A DNA stretch of 64,000 bases. Origin: Sepiola atlantica. Lineage: Eukaryota; Mollusca; Cephalopoda; Sepiida; Sepiolidae. This document shows positions 34,846-47,853 of this stretch, piece after piece. The stretch covers positions 98,260,165 through 98,324,164 of the forward strand of contig OY744532.1 of assembly GCA_963556195.1 (NCBI GenBank), in the 5' to 3' direction. Within the stretch, counting starts at the first letter, position 1. Every line of letters begins with the position of its first letter. The notes under the pieces were generated by a model that worked only from the letters and a program-made list of their open reading frames with translations, was not told where the DNA came from and did not search any database. Position numbers and translations under genes: made by a program.

Positions 34846-34947
34846 ACGCAATAAAGAGTTAGTTGCGTAGTTGCGCACAGTCGATACTGGGGGACGCAAA
34901 AATACTATATTAGTTTAGTAGCTTCGTCTAATATCAACTGAAATACG

Positions 34948-35006
<59 letters not shown>
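34846..35006. repeat. satellite remnant then (TA)n
   Basis: Satellite units (acgcaataaagagttagttg, tttagtagcttcgtc) to about 34950, then TA to 35006. Confidence 0.8.
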
Positions 35007-35010
<4 letters not shown>

Positions 35011-35078
35011 TGCGATCTAAAAGCGAACTTTTAGGAAAAGTTAAAATCTATTGTGAGAATTATACAACTCAATAGATC

Positions 35079-35079
<1 letters not shown>

Positions 35080-35140
<61 letters not shown>
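35080..35140. repeat. (GATA)n microsatellite
   Basis: About 15 GATA units. Confidence 0.97.
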
Positions 35141-35141
<1 letters not shown>

Positions 35142-35184
35142 AGGATGAAAAAGAATTAGAAAAGCAACAGAGGCAGATCTTTTT

Positions 35185-35330
35185 TCAATTCAGTTGCTCA
35201 ATGCAAGGTATATTCCGTAAAATAAGCTATTTATTTAATTAATGTTTACCTGTAGCAAGGCTTTTCAAAGATCAAAATATCATCATCAGAGGAAATTGCT
35301 TGGATAGATAAGTTGGCGAAAAGTCAAGAT
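35185..35330 (-). repeat. PLE-like terminal repeat with ribozyme motif, copy 1
   Basis: Matches 46905-47060 in order: caatgcaaggt, tattc, aataa, aagacttttaaa / aaggcttttcaaag, gatc, atcatcagagg, ggatagataagttgg. On the minus strand it holds a hammerhead-like core: CTGATGA (35289-35283), GAAA (35266-35263), stem III AAGC-CTTG-GCT and stem I TCC/AGG. The stem II pairing is weak and U16.1 is changed. The Penelope assignment is inference from the ribozyme context. Confidence 0.6.
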
Positions 35331-36151
35331 TTAAAATCTGAAAAAGTAAAACAAAGATTGTGGGGAAAAAAAACAAGGCAAAAAGCTGCCCGAATGCAAG
35401 CAAGTGTCCGATTGTAAAAAAATCCGGTGTCAAAAAGTCCAGCGGAGAAAGTGATTTGTAGGTAGGCGATTAGAAGGCACGAGAAATAAATTGAGAGGTT
35501 TCAAAGTTAAACTCCAGAAACCACCGTCTTCCGGTGCGGTCAAAATAGATACAATCCAGAGGGTAAAAAGTCCTATAGAGGGTTCGTTCGTGGACGCAAC
35601 AAGGCTCAGTAATTCGTGAGGTGGAAAATATTAGCCATATTAAAACGTCTTCCTGGGATGAAAATCATAAAATATGTTGAAATTGGCGAAGAGACAGAGA
35701 ATTAATATTCAAAAGTTAGGCTAAGTCCCCAATTGCCTGTTGACAAACAGAACCGTCTGAAGAATGGTAAATACTCATATGAAATCAGCAGGCAAGTCAG
35801 AAATGGGTGAGGGAGGGTGCGAAGGAAAAAGAGGGTGTGGGTGTGATGAGTAAATGCGATTTAAGCCAATGAGAAATATAGGCCGGCCTACCGAATGTTC
35901 TCATGATACGATATCATTCACATTGGTGTGACTGTAAAGTAGATTTTTCTGGACTGTCAATTTTAGATTTGTGTTGCTTTATAAACTTAAAATGAGACGA
36001 GTAAGCAGACCTATCTTTGATATTTTCGGATTAATTTTTGGAGGCTTGTGTTCGGTGTTTCAATTTCATGCCCACTCCTATGTTGTGATGGTTGAGTTGG
36101 TGTTTATTTATACTTATATATATTTACATACATAATGTTATGCATGCTTAG
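35331..36151. other. no feature seen
   Basis: Purine-rich sequence without a supported frame; it may be the continuation of the repeat above. Confidence 0.45.

Positions 36152-36219
<68 letters not shown>
36152..36219. repeat. (TA)n microsatellite
   Basis: About 33 TA units with one GTA interruption. Confidence 0.95.
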
Positions 36220-36222
<3 letters not shown>

Positions 36223-36528
36223 TATCTTCCACTTCATGTGTGTTTACTCTGGCTAGTTTCTCTGTTTTCTTCCCTCTTATCGTCTTTACCCTCTTCGCCT
36301 TCCGCCCACATATGCTAGCTCGGTGGGTGCGAAAATGGAAAAGAAAAAGAAAAATGGATGAACGTATAAAAAAGGATGAGAAATAAAGAGGAATATGTCA
36401 CCTACTTGTCAAATCATATTTCAATGTAGCTAAGGGTTTTCTCATATGGTCCAATCGGATCATCTTTACTTTCTCCCATGTGTGGACCTTCAAAATAATA
36501 TAAAATTGGTTCCAAATCTTCTCTTCTC

Positions 36529-36565
36529 CTGAAGACGTTTGATAATACGAACGAAACCGGTCAAA
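36529..36565 (+). ncRNA. hammerhead-like motif, low confidence
   Basis: CTGAAGA (position 7 is variable in hammerheads), then one extra C. Stem II is GTTTG/CGAAC with loop ATAATA. GAAA lies at 36553-36556, palindromic stem III ACCGGT and triplet GTC. No stem I pairing is visible and the extra C breaks the core, so this is probably a decayed copy. Confidence 0.35.
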
Positions 36566-36679
36566 TCTCTTGTCTTTTGTTTTTTTTTCTCCTGCATTCT
36601 AACCTGTTTTCCGTTTGTCCTTTTTTCAAACGTTTTTCTACCATGGCATTTCATTTTCATGACTTATCGTGTACCTTGC

Positions 36680-36921
<242 letters not shown>

Positions 36922-36934
36922 AGAGAGAGAGATT

Positions 36935-37450
36935 TAGTAACTGCGTCCAATTTTTACTTAAACTGGCAATAAGAATATATAGATTTTGTAATTTAGTCTA
37001 ATTTACACTGGGGTACACAATAGGAATACATAATCTATATTTAATACTCACTGAAACACGCAATACAAATATATTAGTTTAGTATCTGCAACAGATCCTC
37101 ACTGGAGGACGCAATCAGATTATCTGTAGTTGCGCCCAAAAAACTTTTTTTTTAAATGACGCAGAAATAATACATTAGTTCAGTAGCTGCGTCCAATCCT
37201 GGAGAATGCAATACAAATATAGAAGGTTAGTAGTTGAGTCCAATCTTCACTGAAGGATGCGATAAGAATACATTAGTTTAGAAGCTTCGTTTAATCATCA
37301 CTGAAGAACGCAATAATAACATGTCAGTTTAGTATCTGCATCCATCTTTTTACAAAAGGACGAAGTAAGAATATATAAGTTTCGTAGTTACGTCCGATGT
37401 TGCCTGAATGACGCAATCAGAATATATAAGTTTAGTAGCCATATTCCATC
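36935..37450. repeat. ~57-bp degenerate satellite (right block)
   Basis: About nine diverged units with the order ttagtagctgcgtccaat, cttcactgaa, ggacgcaataagaata, tatta. The same family as 34195-34320 and 34846-34950. Confidence 0.85.
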
Positions 37451-37806
37451 TTACATATTAGACGCTTTGTTTGTCGTTCGGTCGATCTGTTAGGATTCAG
37501 TTTAGAAATAAGTGAACTTACAGATTCATTGAACGCAGCTCATTTTAGAAGCGTAAGAGCACCTACAATGTATGCTCTTTGCGTCGAACAATCTGAAACG
37601 ATTAAGGTTCAATTAGCATTATCGTCAGTGTGGCACGTTTTCGTGTGAAATAAAATATTCATCGCTTGACCCGTAGATCTAATAGACGCATCTTATTTTA
37701 TAATCGTCTACATATCTTTATGCAATCTGTTTCGCACAAATCTGAGATAGTCGGGTTGCATGCGTCCACGGATTTCATTAAGCGATTAAGTTCGTTCGTG
37801 AATTTG
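37451..37806. other. no feature seen
   Basis: No gene or repeat recognised. Confidence 0.5.
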
Positions 37807-39140
37807 TATGCATTTTTATTTGTATGCATTTTTATTTGAATGCATTTTTATTTGTATGCATTTTTATCTTTATGCATTTTTATTTGTATGCATTTTTATC
37901 TTTATGCATTTTTATTTGTATGCATTTTAATTTGTATGCATTTTTATTTTCATGCGTTTTTATTTGTCTGCATTTTTATTTGAATGCATTTTTATTTGTA
38001 TGTATTTTTATTTGTATGCATTTTTATTTGTATGCATTTTTATTTTTATACATTTTTATTTGTATGCATTTTTATGTGTATGCATTTTTATTTTTATACA
38101 TTTTTATTTGTATGCATTTTTATTTGTATGCATTTTTATTTTTATACATTTTTATTTGTATGCATTTTTATTTTTATGCATTTTTATTTTGATGCATTTT
38201 TATTTGTATGCATTTTTATTTGTATGCATTTTTATTTGTATGCATTTTTATTTGTATCACTTTTATTTGTATGCATTTTTATTTTTATGCATTTTTATTT
38301 TGATGCATTTTTATTTTTATTCATTTTAATTTGTATGCATTTACATATTTATGCATTTTTATTTTTATACATTTTTATTTGTATGCATTTTTATTTTTAT
38401 GCATTTTTATTTTGATGCATTTTTATTTGTATGCATTTTTATTTGTATGCATTTTTATTTGTATGCATTTTTATTTGTATCAATTTTATTTGTATCACTT
38501 TTATTTGTATGCATTTTTATTTTTATGCATTTTTATTTGTATGCATTTTTATTTTTATACATTTTTATTTGTATGCATTTTTATTTGTATGCATTTTTAT
38601 TTGTATCACTTTTATTTGTATCACTTTTATTTGTATGCATTTTTATTTTTATGCATTTTTATTTGTATGCATTTTTAGTTGTATGCATTTATATTTGTAT
38701 GCACTTTTATTTTTATGCATTTTTATTTGTATGCACTTTTATTTGTATGCATTTTTATTTTCATGCATTTTTATTGTATGCATTTTTATTTTTATGCATT
38801 TTTGATTTGTATGCACTTTTATTTGTATGCATTTTTATTTTCATGCATTTTTATTTTCATGCATTTTATTTGTATGCATTTTTATTTGTATGCATTTTTA
38901 TTTGTATGCATTGTTATTTGTATCACTTTTATTTGTATGCATTTACATATTTATGCATTTTTATTTGTATGCATTTTTATTTGTATGCATTTTTATTTGT
39001 ATGCATTTTTATTTTTATGCATTTTTATTTGTATGCATTTTTATTTGTATGAATTTTTATTTGTATGCATTTTTATTTATATGCATTTTTATTTGTATGC
39101 ATTTTTATTTGTATGAATTTTTATTTGTATGCCTTTTGGT
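37807..39140. repeat. 16-bp minisatellite, ~83 units
   Basis: The unit is atgcatttttatttgt, repeated every 16 bases with point variants (tttatacat, tttcatgcat, tttgatgcat). Because 16 is not a multiple of 3 and the unit lacks stops in the forward frames, every forward frame stays open and reads as a 16-residue Phe/Tyr/Ile/Cys-rich repeat. It is not taken as a gene. Confidence 0.97.
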
Positions 39141-39836
39141 TTATCGACCAAATTATTCGCTAAGGCATTTCATATTCGTACGTAATTTATCACCTTTCGT
39201 ACACATTAAAATATAATTACATCGTCTGATTAGAATATATAATGATTGTGACTTATCGGCTGTCGCTGAGGTTAAAAAAAGTCAGACTTTAATTATTTTA
39301 AATTGAATTGTTCCAAAATCGAATTTCATCGTCCCATCGACTAAACTAGTAGAAACCAAAATATATATATTTCAAAAAGTGAGATTTGTTTTATTGATTT
39401 TGAGATCATTTAGCTGACAATTATTTTGATGTGAAAATAATTAAATTGCTACACATTTAAATAAATAAAAAAATATATTCGTATTATTTATTCATAGAAT
39501 ACTAGCGGGACCCTGTGGAAATTCCATATTGTTTTCTACATCAATCTGTATAGTTTACACTTCATAATATTATCTGGTGGCTAGAAATAGCACATATTTT
39601 ACTCACCAACATTTTGCGTGACGGGGTGCAAGTATATATACTTGCCGGGACAAAAGCTGTCTCTTCAGCAGTCACCATGGGTCGCGACTCCCCTCTCCCT
39701 AACACCCCTCCCCCGTTGTCAGGGGCAAAAGTAAATACTAAATCTTCTTAAATAGGAGTGTCAGATCGTGACACACAACATAAATAACACGCACGTTATC
39801 GTATTGATATATAAATAATAATAATAATAATAATAA

Positions 39837-39867
<31 letters not shown>

Positions 39868-40316
39868 AAGAAGAAATTTTGAATATTAAAGAAAAAAAAT
39901 CGTAAGCCTGAAACCAGTCCATTTGGTAAGCGTTTCCGCTAATGGCACGGGATACCAGAATTCTATCCTCGGTTGAGTCATAGCAAAGACTAAAAAACAC
40001 TTTGTTAAAACTCTCAGTATTATAAGGTCAGGATCAAGGACAATAAAGCAATCCTGGGAAAAGAGTGGCGCCCTCCCCTACATCTCGGGTTAGTCGCTAA
40101 TGTAAAGAGATCCTCTACTGTAATCGGACACTTTAGCCTTTTATAAAGTCTGAAATTAGCGACCACCTCACATAAAATAAGCGAACGCCATTTTTGATTG
40201 ACGAATTTGACAAAATAACTAAATAAATATTTGAAATAAAAAAAATTAATTTCTCAGATGTTAACTGTACAATATCATTGCCCTTGTCTTATTTTTACGT
40301 CTCCATTTGGAACTTC
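39141..40316. other. no gene; (AAT)n-(GAA)n at 39815-39875
   Basis: Contains an (AAT)n-(GAA)n compound microsatellite and a possible repeat remnant near 39502 (actagcgggaccctgtgga). No supported frame. Confidence 0.5.
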
Positions 40317-40462
40317 GTTACATTCGGACCCGGGCTAACTTTGACCCTAACTTATACTTTAACCCTAACCTCCAATTACCCTGAACTTTATAGCTAACCC
40401 TAACCCCCTACTGACCCTAACCTTAACGACGGGGTCAAAGTTAGCGCGGGTTCCAATGTAAC
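40317..40462. mobile_element. 146-bp palindromic element with CCCTAA core
   Basis: 40317-40350 (gttacattcggacccgggct, then aactttgaccc) is the inverse of 40429-40462 over about 33 bases with three or four mismatches. The interior holds about six (C)CCTAA-like hexamers. It looks like a miniature inverted-repeat element. No target duplication was established. Confidence 0.7.
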
Positions 40463-41129
40463 AAACCACTCTCTATTTGTTAGTAAGTTAAGCTTGCATT
40501 ATTATGACCCCCCCCCCGGATAAGAGTGAAATAATTTTAAAAAATAGTAATTTGCATTCAAATAACTCGTGTACAATGGACACTGAGCATATCTACTAAA
40601 ATAGGGTTTATATGTCGTAAAAACGGGCAGATTTACCGAAATAAAAAAAAAACTGTACTTGTTATTTTTTTCGATTAGATTTTCTTTCTTATTCTGCTTT
40701 GAATCACGACTTTTGTCTCTTTCGTTTTTGTTACATATTTTTTTTTTACTTTTTGCGATGTATTTATTTGTTTTTCTTGCGTTCTCACTTTTCAATAAAG
40801 TGTATTCTCTCTGTCTATTTTCTCTCTCTATCACTCTCTTACGAACACACGCACTCTCTCTTTCTTTCGTACACGCTCTCTGAGTTTCACAGAACAAAAA
40901 AAAACATTGCTTAATGTAAGTTTAAAAAAAACAACAAAAAATCATACTGGCTGTCTCTCCAACCAAAAGAAAAGAAATAAATGGTTTTAACGTTTGAAGG
41001 TATCGTCTGCCAGCGTTCGCGTTGGCACAGCTCGTAGTATTAACTGTATTTAAAACATTGGTATTATTCGTAAATATTCTAAATATATTTCAAGAACAGA
41101 TATTGGATTTTTTTCATATATGTAGAAGT

Positions 41130-41404
41130 ATTTGAAGCACATAAATTCATAAAAGTTACCTTTATTTTTTATAATGCTGCATTGAAAAAGTATTTCACAG
41201 TTTTTCTCCTCTCTCCCTCTTGTCGTTCAAATGTTTCACCGAACAGAAAATGCATAAATTGTTTAGATTACTAAATGAATAAGGACTCTCACAACGTTGT
41301 CTCCTCCTCCTTCAACGCTTAAGCGACAGTGTTTGAAGCACAGAAATTCATAGAAGTTACCTTTGTTTTTGATAATGTTGCATTGTAAAATGAAAATATT
41401 TCAC

Positions 41405-41460
<56 letters not shown>

Positions 41461-41592
41461 GTTCAGATGTTTAACCGAAAAAAGTGCATAAACTATTGAG
41501 TTTACTAAATAAATAATGACTCGTCTCCTCTCCCAACGTCGTCTCCTCCTCCTTCCACAATGTCTTTCTCCTTCAACGCTGAAGCGACAGTA
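41130..41592. repeat. imperfect ~200-bp tandem duplication with (CT)n
   Basis: Two units begin tttgaagcacataaattcat (41130) and tttgaagcacagaaattcat (41331) and both end ttcaacgct(t/g)aagcgacag. The second has a (CT)n expansion (41405-41457) and extra cctcc repeats. Confidence 0.85.
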
Positions 41593-44145
41593 GCGAGCGG
41601 GATCAGTTAATGGTTTACTTACGTTAATTTTTTATCTATATAACAACTTCATTTAGTTAGCGCTTTTCAGCAAGATGTTACGGTTTCGATTCCAAGTCTC
41701 TCCGTCCAATTTATTAGTTGTTTATTTATTGAATTTACACCTTAGCGTATTAATATATAGATTTAGCTGTCAATGACAATTAGTATAACGGAAGAAAACA
41801 ACAGTCATTACTTAGTTAATAGTATTGACCTTGACAGACATTTATTATTTCAAAAGGGAGCACGTTAGAATGGGGCTGCTTCCATACATACTGAAACCTG
41901 GTATCTTTCACGTCTAATGTCAACAAATATCGAGTCATCCTCTTAATTAATTGTTGTGAAGTAGTCCAACAGTAAAAAGAAGTCACGTCGAGGTTGGGTT
42001 AAGATAACAAGTGTATTAACATAAAAGGTACAAGGTAAGGAAACTGACTAGTACTTGGCTAGACAGTCACAATTCGGTCCTTTTTCTCTCTCTCGTAACT
42101 CTGGTGACTCGCACTATTTATAGTGAGAACCAGTGTAGTTTCTCTTCTGTTAGAACGGCCGGTATAACATTAATACAACATCGTTCTTAATCCTTTCATA
42201 ATCTAAAAGACAATCTCATAAACCCTTATTCTCGTGTGGCTTTTGGCCTTTTTTAATGGTCAACAATACGTATAAAGGAAAAAAGGAGTTCAAGAAAACA
42301 ATTCGAAATTTGAAATCTAGAAAAGTGATTGCAATTGAATAAAGATAAATTTAATAAATACGTTTATCGGCAGAGAGAGAAAAATATCCGAACATTAATT
42401 GAAAATTGACATTTCCCCAATTTCTGCTGCATCATCAAAAATTAATTAGAAACTAAAAGATAAAAAATACCATCAAACACAAATACGCACCTCGAAATTG
42501 AAAGGGTTATCAAAGGATGGATAAAGAAAACTTGTTTTAGTTCATTGGAATTAATTTACCAGACACTTCATTTCAAAAGATGAAACACGCGTCAACAGTC
42601 AAAAGTGGCCACCTTTTACAGGTTGAAACTGTGAATAAATATAATCGCTTAAAAGACAGCTAGTATAGGAAGCTCACAAGACTTATTATTTTTCTTACAT
42701 ACAAATCCCCTGTTTTTAACATGTTTTTTCATGTCTTTAATTTTGTTTTACTTACGGATCTTGAAGGTATTATGGTTGTGCAAAGGTTATCACTGAGTTT
42801 CGACTACAAGTGAAGTACTCAACCATAATCGACGGTGACTCAAATACACCCTTTTCATCAGTTTCTACACGCAAATGCCGGGGAGGACGCCACTTGTTCC
42901 TCTATGGTTGTCCCTATTACCCTTTATCTTCATTTATTAATAATGAGTGTTTAAGCAAGCAATCAATATTACATAGCGCAAGTGATCGCAATATGACGCA
43001 TGCGTAAAAATAAAATGAAATTAGAATCAGCATTTTTTCTCTCTGAACACATGACGGATTGCATGTTGAAGTTCGTGTTTTACGGTTCCGTTTAAGCTCA
43101 TTCACAGACCAAAGAATTATCGGTGCAACACAAGTATATCAGTTTAACAATTTAATACTAGGATTCATTCTAGACAAAATGTAGGTATTTGAAATAATAA
43201 GAATTTCGAGTTAATAATGCGAACTTTATATGACTTCAGATCATCCGATTCAACTCAAAAAGATAGATGATACAAATAACACATGCATGGGCAACAGAAA
43301 AAACATGCTTTACTACGGCCAATCAAATAGTGGGTAAACCTTCGAGATGTCTCGAGCTTCTTTCTTAGAACTGCAGGCTAGTGGAACTCTTTTCGTCCTG
43401 ACTGTCTTACTCTGCCTATAGCTTTTGTCTTTTCTAGACTAAGGCTTATAGGCATATCCTGTCTTTGCATTAATCAGATTTCGTTCTGGTTAGCTCCTTA
43501 CATCAAGTGGCTTTATGTCTTATCTAGAGCGATTTCCATTACATAATCCTTGATTTTAGCAGACATATCGACACTCGAAATTAAAAAGATACAACTTTCC
43601 GCTTTGTAGTTTTTAATATATATTTTAGTATAGATGATATAAGTTGTCATGTTTACATTTGTTTAATAAAATATATTTAATATCATATTTCAAAATTTGT
43701 TTAAGCGAGGATTGATAACTTGTATTAATTATATTATTCGGATCGTTGTAATTATCTTAGATGTTTGACATTCTTGAGTTCAATTAGACGCAACTGACGA
43801 AACGTGGAGCCTACATTGGCTGGATCGTCTTGAGACGAAAATCCAAGATGAGAGCATTAGTCTTAATCATCCAAATACAAAATGCTTAATAATGGAAGCA
43901 AACACATTGATTTATTTCAATTAATTTCTTTTAGAATAAACCTCTGAAACATGTAGATCCATAATAACGTTGATTGAAAAGGAAAACAAGCGTAGGCTTT
44001 TATTGCATGAGTTCAAACTCAGTCATATTCACCCAAAATACGGTAATATAAACCGAGCATGGGAATAGGTGCCCACAAGTTATCTGATATACCAAGATAG
44101 TCTCAGCATTACCATGGTGGTAATCAGAGCCTTAAATAATACTGC

Positions 44146-44146
<1 letters not shown>
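41593..44146. other. no gene seen
   Basis: About 2.5 kb. The frames at 42810-43007 and 42917-43105 have no recognisable domain. 43838-43890 resembles 30845-30895. Confidence 0.45.
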
Positions 44147-44185
<39 letters not shown>

Positions 44186-44222
44186 GGTGGTAGTAGTATT
44201 AGTAACAGTAGTAGTAGTAGTG
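44147..44222. repeat. (AGT)n/(GGT)n microsatellite
   Basis: Imperfect AGT array with GGT units. It lies inside a 117-residue plus-strand frame whose Ser/Gly run is only this repeat. Confidence 0.9.
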
Positions 44223-45040
44223 GTTTCCATCGATCAGGGTTGGCTATCAGTAGAATCCCAATTGTATGTTTGGCTGGATTGGTTGGTTTTTTTTCGGCAT
44301 ATCAACCCTTTTCGTGTTATTTTATGTCAGTCCGGCAATTCCGGTTGAAGTTTTTATATTTCAAGTACTTTATATCTTCAAATATTTATTTATTGTATTT
44401 GGTTTTGTTGTTTTGTAGATGAACATTTATTTTTATTTTTTGCCTTTGCAGAACATGATAGAGTTTTGCCAAGAGAAAGGAAAAAACTTAAAAAACAATA
44501 ACACCAATGTTTGGTTTTGTTTGGTTTACGACATAACTACAATATATGGGTTATTTAATGCTGAATAAAATTGTCAAATGAAATTGAAAGGTAGATAAAT
44601 TATTTTATATTGTTTTTTAAAAAAATCATTTTAAATATCGTGATTATTTTTTTTTTAATTCAAACTTTTTTGATGAAGTGCAAGATTAAAAACGTTCATT
44701 TAGATATTTCGAGTTGTAGTATTTACTTCAGCGTTGTTGAAGATCTTGACAATCTATTAATATATGTTTTACCGTAAAAGGTTTCTTACATGATATACAC
44801 ATTTGAGGCTCTTATTTTTAATAAACGTTTGTGGGTAATATGTGTATGTCCTATACGAAGTTTGGCTACTATAACCTCTTCTCGTCTTGCCTTTCTGTAG
44901 CCTAAGGGGCACTCACTAATAGTTGACGAAATTTTGTGTAATTCATTACATTGACATTCAATTAAAAATTATGTCCAATTTTCTTTGATTAACCTGTTTA
45001 CAGAAGGCTAAAGATAAGTGCATGGACTCCTCGTATTAGT
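44223..45040. other. no feature seen
   Basis: AT-rich; nothing recognised. Confidence 0.5.
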
Positions 45041-45392
45041 ATTGATTTACTCCTCTCCAGGAGTTAGGCACAATGCCAGTTTTTATCTTACTCCCACAAG
45101 TAAGATGTGACCCAATGGTGGGTCGGGAAAGTGGGGTTTAAAAATTGCCTGGGCAGCCCTGTCGGCATTCCCCGGTAGGGGCGCCTCAGGCAGTAAGCAA
45201 TAAACTTACTCCTCCCCAAAGAGGGGAGGCGAAGCCTGGGAGGGTGGACTATCTAGAACTGCACAGGACAGACCCATAGACCGGTGTAAATCAAGCCCCG
45301 AAGGCCAAGACAATACCAGTCTATGGGGTACAGTATCCATCGGAACATATACTACACTTTGATCTTAGCCAAAAGGCCAAGAAAGTAGCGAT
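45041..45392 (-). mobile_element. U2 snRNA-headed SINE, copy C
   Basis: The minus strand starts ATCGCTACTTTCTTGGCC, close to the very 5' end of U2 snRNA. It continues ttttggctaagatcaaagtg, tagtat and the same body as copy B, ending ctggagaggagtaaatcaat. Target duplications are not clear. This copy suggests the parent had the full U2 5' end. Confidence 0.9.
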
Positions 45393-46501
45393 TCTGTTGC
45401 TGTTCTATCCGCTTTTTCGTTTCCACGAATGCCGATATGACTCGGTATAGAGCATAATTTATTTTAAACTTATTCTCGTCATAGATAGAGGTGATATTGT
45501 TTAAGAATTTTATGCTTAAAAAGTGATCATTTTTTTGGTTATTGGTGCCGTATGCACTGATGAGGAGTCGGAGAAGATGATGAATTCATCAGTCCTACTA
45601 TCTTCTATTACTTTTAGAGACAGGGATATTGCTGCGGCTTCTGCATTAAAAATGTACGCTTTGTTAGGTGGTCCATAGTGGTATCTCATCTAATGCTGCA
45701 TTTAATTTATTCTGCCCTCGGTCAGTAATGGAGAATCCATTCTAGACTAGATCAATGTTTACTTCTGTTTAAAATCCAAAGAGCTTCTTTTTTTCTTTAG
45801 ATTTACTCCAAATGAAAACCGATCTTTTGCCATATTCTACTTTCGTCGGGAGACAAGTAAATCGAAATTACACATTTTATCTGATGGATATAAAACACTT
45901 AAAAGTTTTCCGTTGTTTATATTAGTAATGTTGCATAACTATAAACACTTATTATAATTTGTTTATGTTAAACATTTACCCCTGTTAACTGTTCATTACA
46001 AGAACGTGCTCGCGGAAAGAACATTGGTGTCGCATACTATTGAATGTTAGAAAGGAAATCGTACCGATTTAAACCATTGCAAATATGACGGATGTCGCCG
46101 CGTCTTTCCTTTAACACTCACATCACGAAACATCCGAGCTTTCTATGAATTTGAGAATACGCCCATCTGTCTTGATGTGATAATCTAAGGTAGAGACAAG
46201 CCATTATATTTTACAGATGTATTAATGGAACACTCAGACATGTTTTAGCTTGTTAGTTTTTGCTATTTTTGCTATTTTAAATATCCCAGTTTCCCAGAGA
46301 ACATCCTGGGGGGTTCGTTCACATCCGTTGCATTAGCGATTCGAATAATGATTTAAGCTACGTCTGTTTATCACTCGAGTTATATCTATATTGCTTACTC
46401 TGTGTGCTTCTATCAGTGGTTTCACCGTTTGTTTAACACCCTGTAAACTATATATGAACTACACACCCATGATTGTATGTTCACATTTATATAACTATTT
46501 G

Positions 46502-46502
<1 letters not shown>
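45393..46502. other. no feature seen
   Basis: No supported gene; ctgatgagg at 45552 lacks a ribozyme core. Confidence 0.5.
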
Positions 46503-46594
<92 letters not shown>

Positions 46595-46674
46595 TCTATC
46601 TCGTATATTGAGCTAAACCTCTTCACTATAGATTCCATCTACTAAAAGTGTTTCTTTTAGTTTATATTTGATCC

Positions 46675-46720
<46 letters not shown>

Positions 46721-46753
46721 CGCTCTCTGTATATCGCCCCCTTTCTTTTTCTA

Positions 46754-46852
<99 letters not shown>

Positions 46853-46855
46853 CGA
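46503..46855. repeat. (TA)n, (GA)n and (CT)n cluster
   Basis: TA-GA (46503-46590), TA (46678-46716), CT-TA-GA (46750-46855). The last is a near palindrome because CT, TA and GA follow each other. Confidence 0.93.
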
Positions 46856-46904
46856 GAGACAGAGTGAGAGAAGAAAAAAGAGTGATAAATATGCGACGAT
46901 TGTC

Positions 46905-47060
46905 CAAATTTATTTCAAATTTGAATTGTTCAATGCAAGGTGTATTCAGTAATAAACTAGTGTTTATTATTCTTTCCTTAAGCCAAGACTTTTAAAAGAT
47001 CGAGATCTTATCATCAGAGGAGAAATACAGATGGATAAGTTGGCTTTCGAAAAAACCAAA
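46905..47060 (-). repeat. PLE-like terminal repeat with ribozyme remnant, copy 2
   Basis: Second copy of 35185-35330. On the minus strand: CTGATGA (47017-47011), a strong stem II AAGATC/GATCTT, stem III AAGT-CTTG-GCTT and stem I TCCT/AGGA. The G of GAAA is replaced by T. G12 is needed for catalysis, so this copy should be inactive. Confidence 0.65.
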
Positions 47061-47192
47061 GTTCAAATATTTGAAAAATATGAAAATTATTTTTAAAAAG
47101 AATTTTTGTTAAAAAAACGCAGTGAATGAAAAGAAAAGTTCCGTAAAAAAGATATTCAGATTGTCCGGGTGATAAATTTCCGTTGAAAAGAA

Positions 47193-47270
47193 GTCCGTAT
47201 ATTGAGCTAATCCTCTTCACAATAGGTTCCATCTACTAAAAGTTTTACTTTGGTTAATATTTGATCCTAT

Positions 47271-47352
<82 letters not shown>

Positions 47353-47420
47353 TGTTAATTGCATATCTCATTAAATTATAAGATGGTTATTCTATATATC
47401 AATATATCGCAGCAGAATCA

Positions 47421-47505
<85 letters not shown>

Positions 47506-47780
47506 TTTAGATTTTTCACTTATAAAATAGATCATTCAGTGAAGACCGGGGTTGTTCCAATAAAAAACAAGCTCGATGATACTCGATTATATATATATAT
47601 ATATATATATATCTATAACTAGCTGTAGACACTCAGCGTGTACCCGGGATGCGATTTTTATTTTTATTTGTTTGCACATTTCAACTCTCTTAATTTCTTT
47701 CTCTCCCCCCTCTCTCTATTTCTATCTTTATCTCTCTCTCTATATATATATATATACGCACGCACATATACACACACACA

Positions 47781-47852
<72 letters not shown>
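47193..47852. repeat. duplicated ~75-bp block and (TA)n arrays
   Basis: 47193-47268 repeats 46597-46682 (cgtatattgagctaa, cctcttcac, ttccatctactaaaag, atatttgatccta). TA arrays follow at about 47263-47349, 47425-47503, 47588-47613 and 47741-47852; aactagctgta follows two of them. Confidence 0.88.

Positions 47853-47853
<1 letters not shown>

Noticed and set aside
37824..39216. Long overlapping open frames of up to 233 residues
   Set aside because: They are produced by a stop-free 16-bp minisatellite read in all three frames; no conserved non-repeat part.
44069..44422. 117-residue plus-strand frame with Ser/Gly runs
   Set aside because: The Ser/Gly part is an AGT/GGT microsatellite and the rest is AT-driven hydrophobic sequence with no domain or splice signals.
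45545..45600. ctgatgagg and tcatcag near each other
   Set aside because: No GAAA at the required distance; likely chance.
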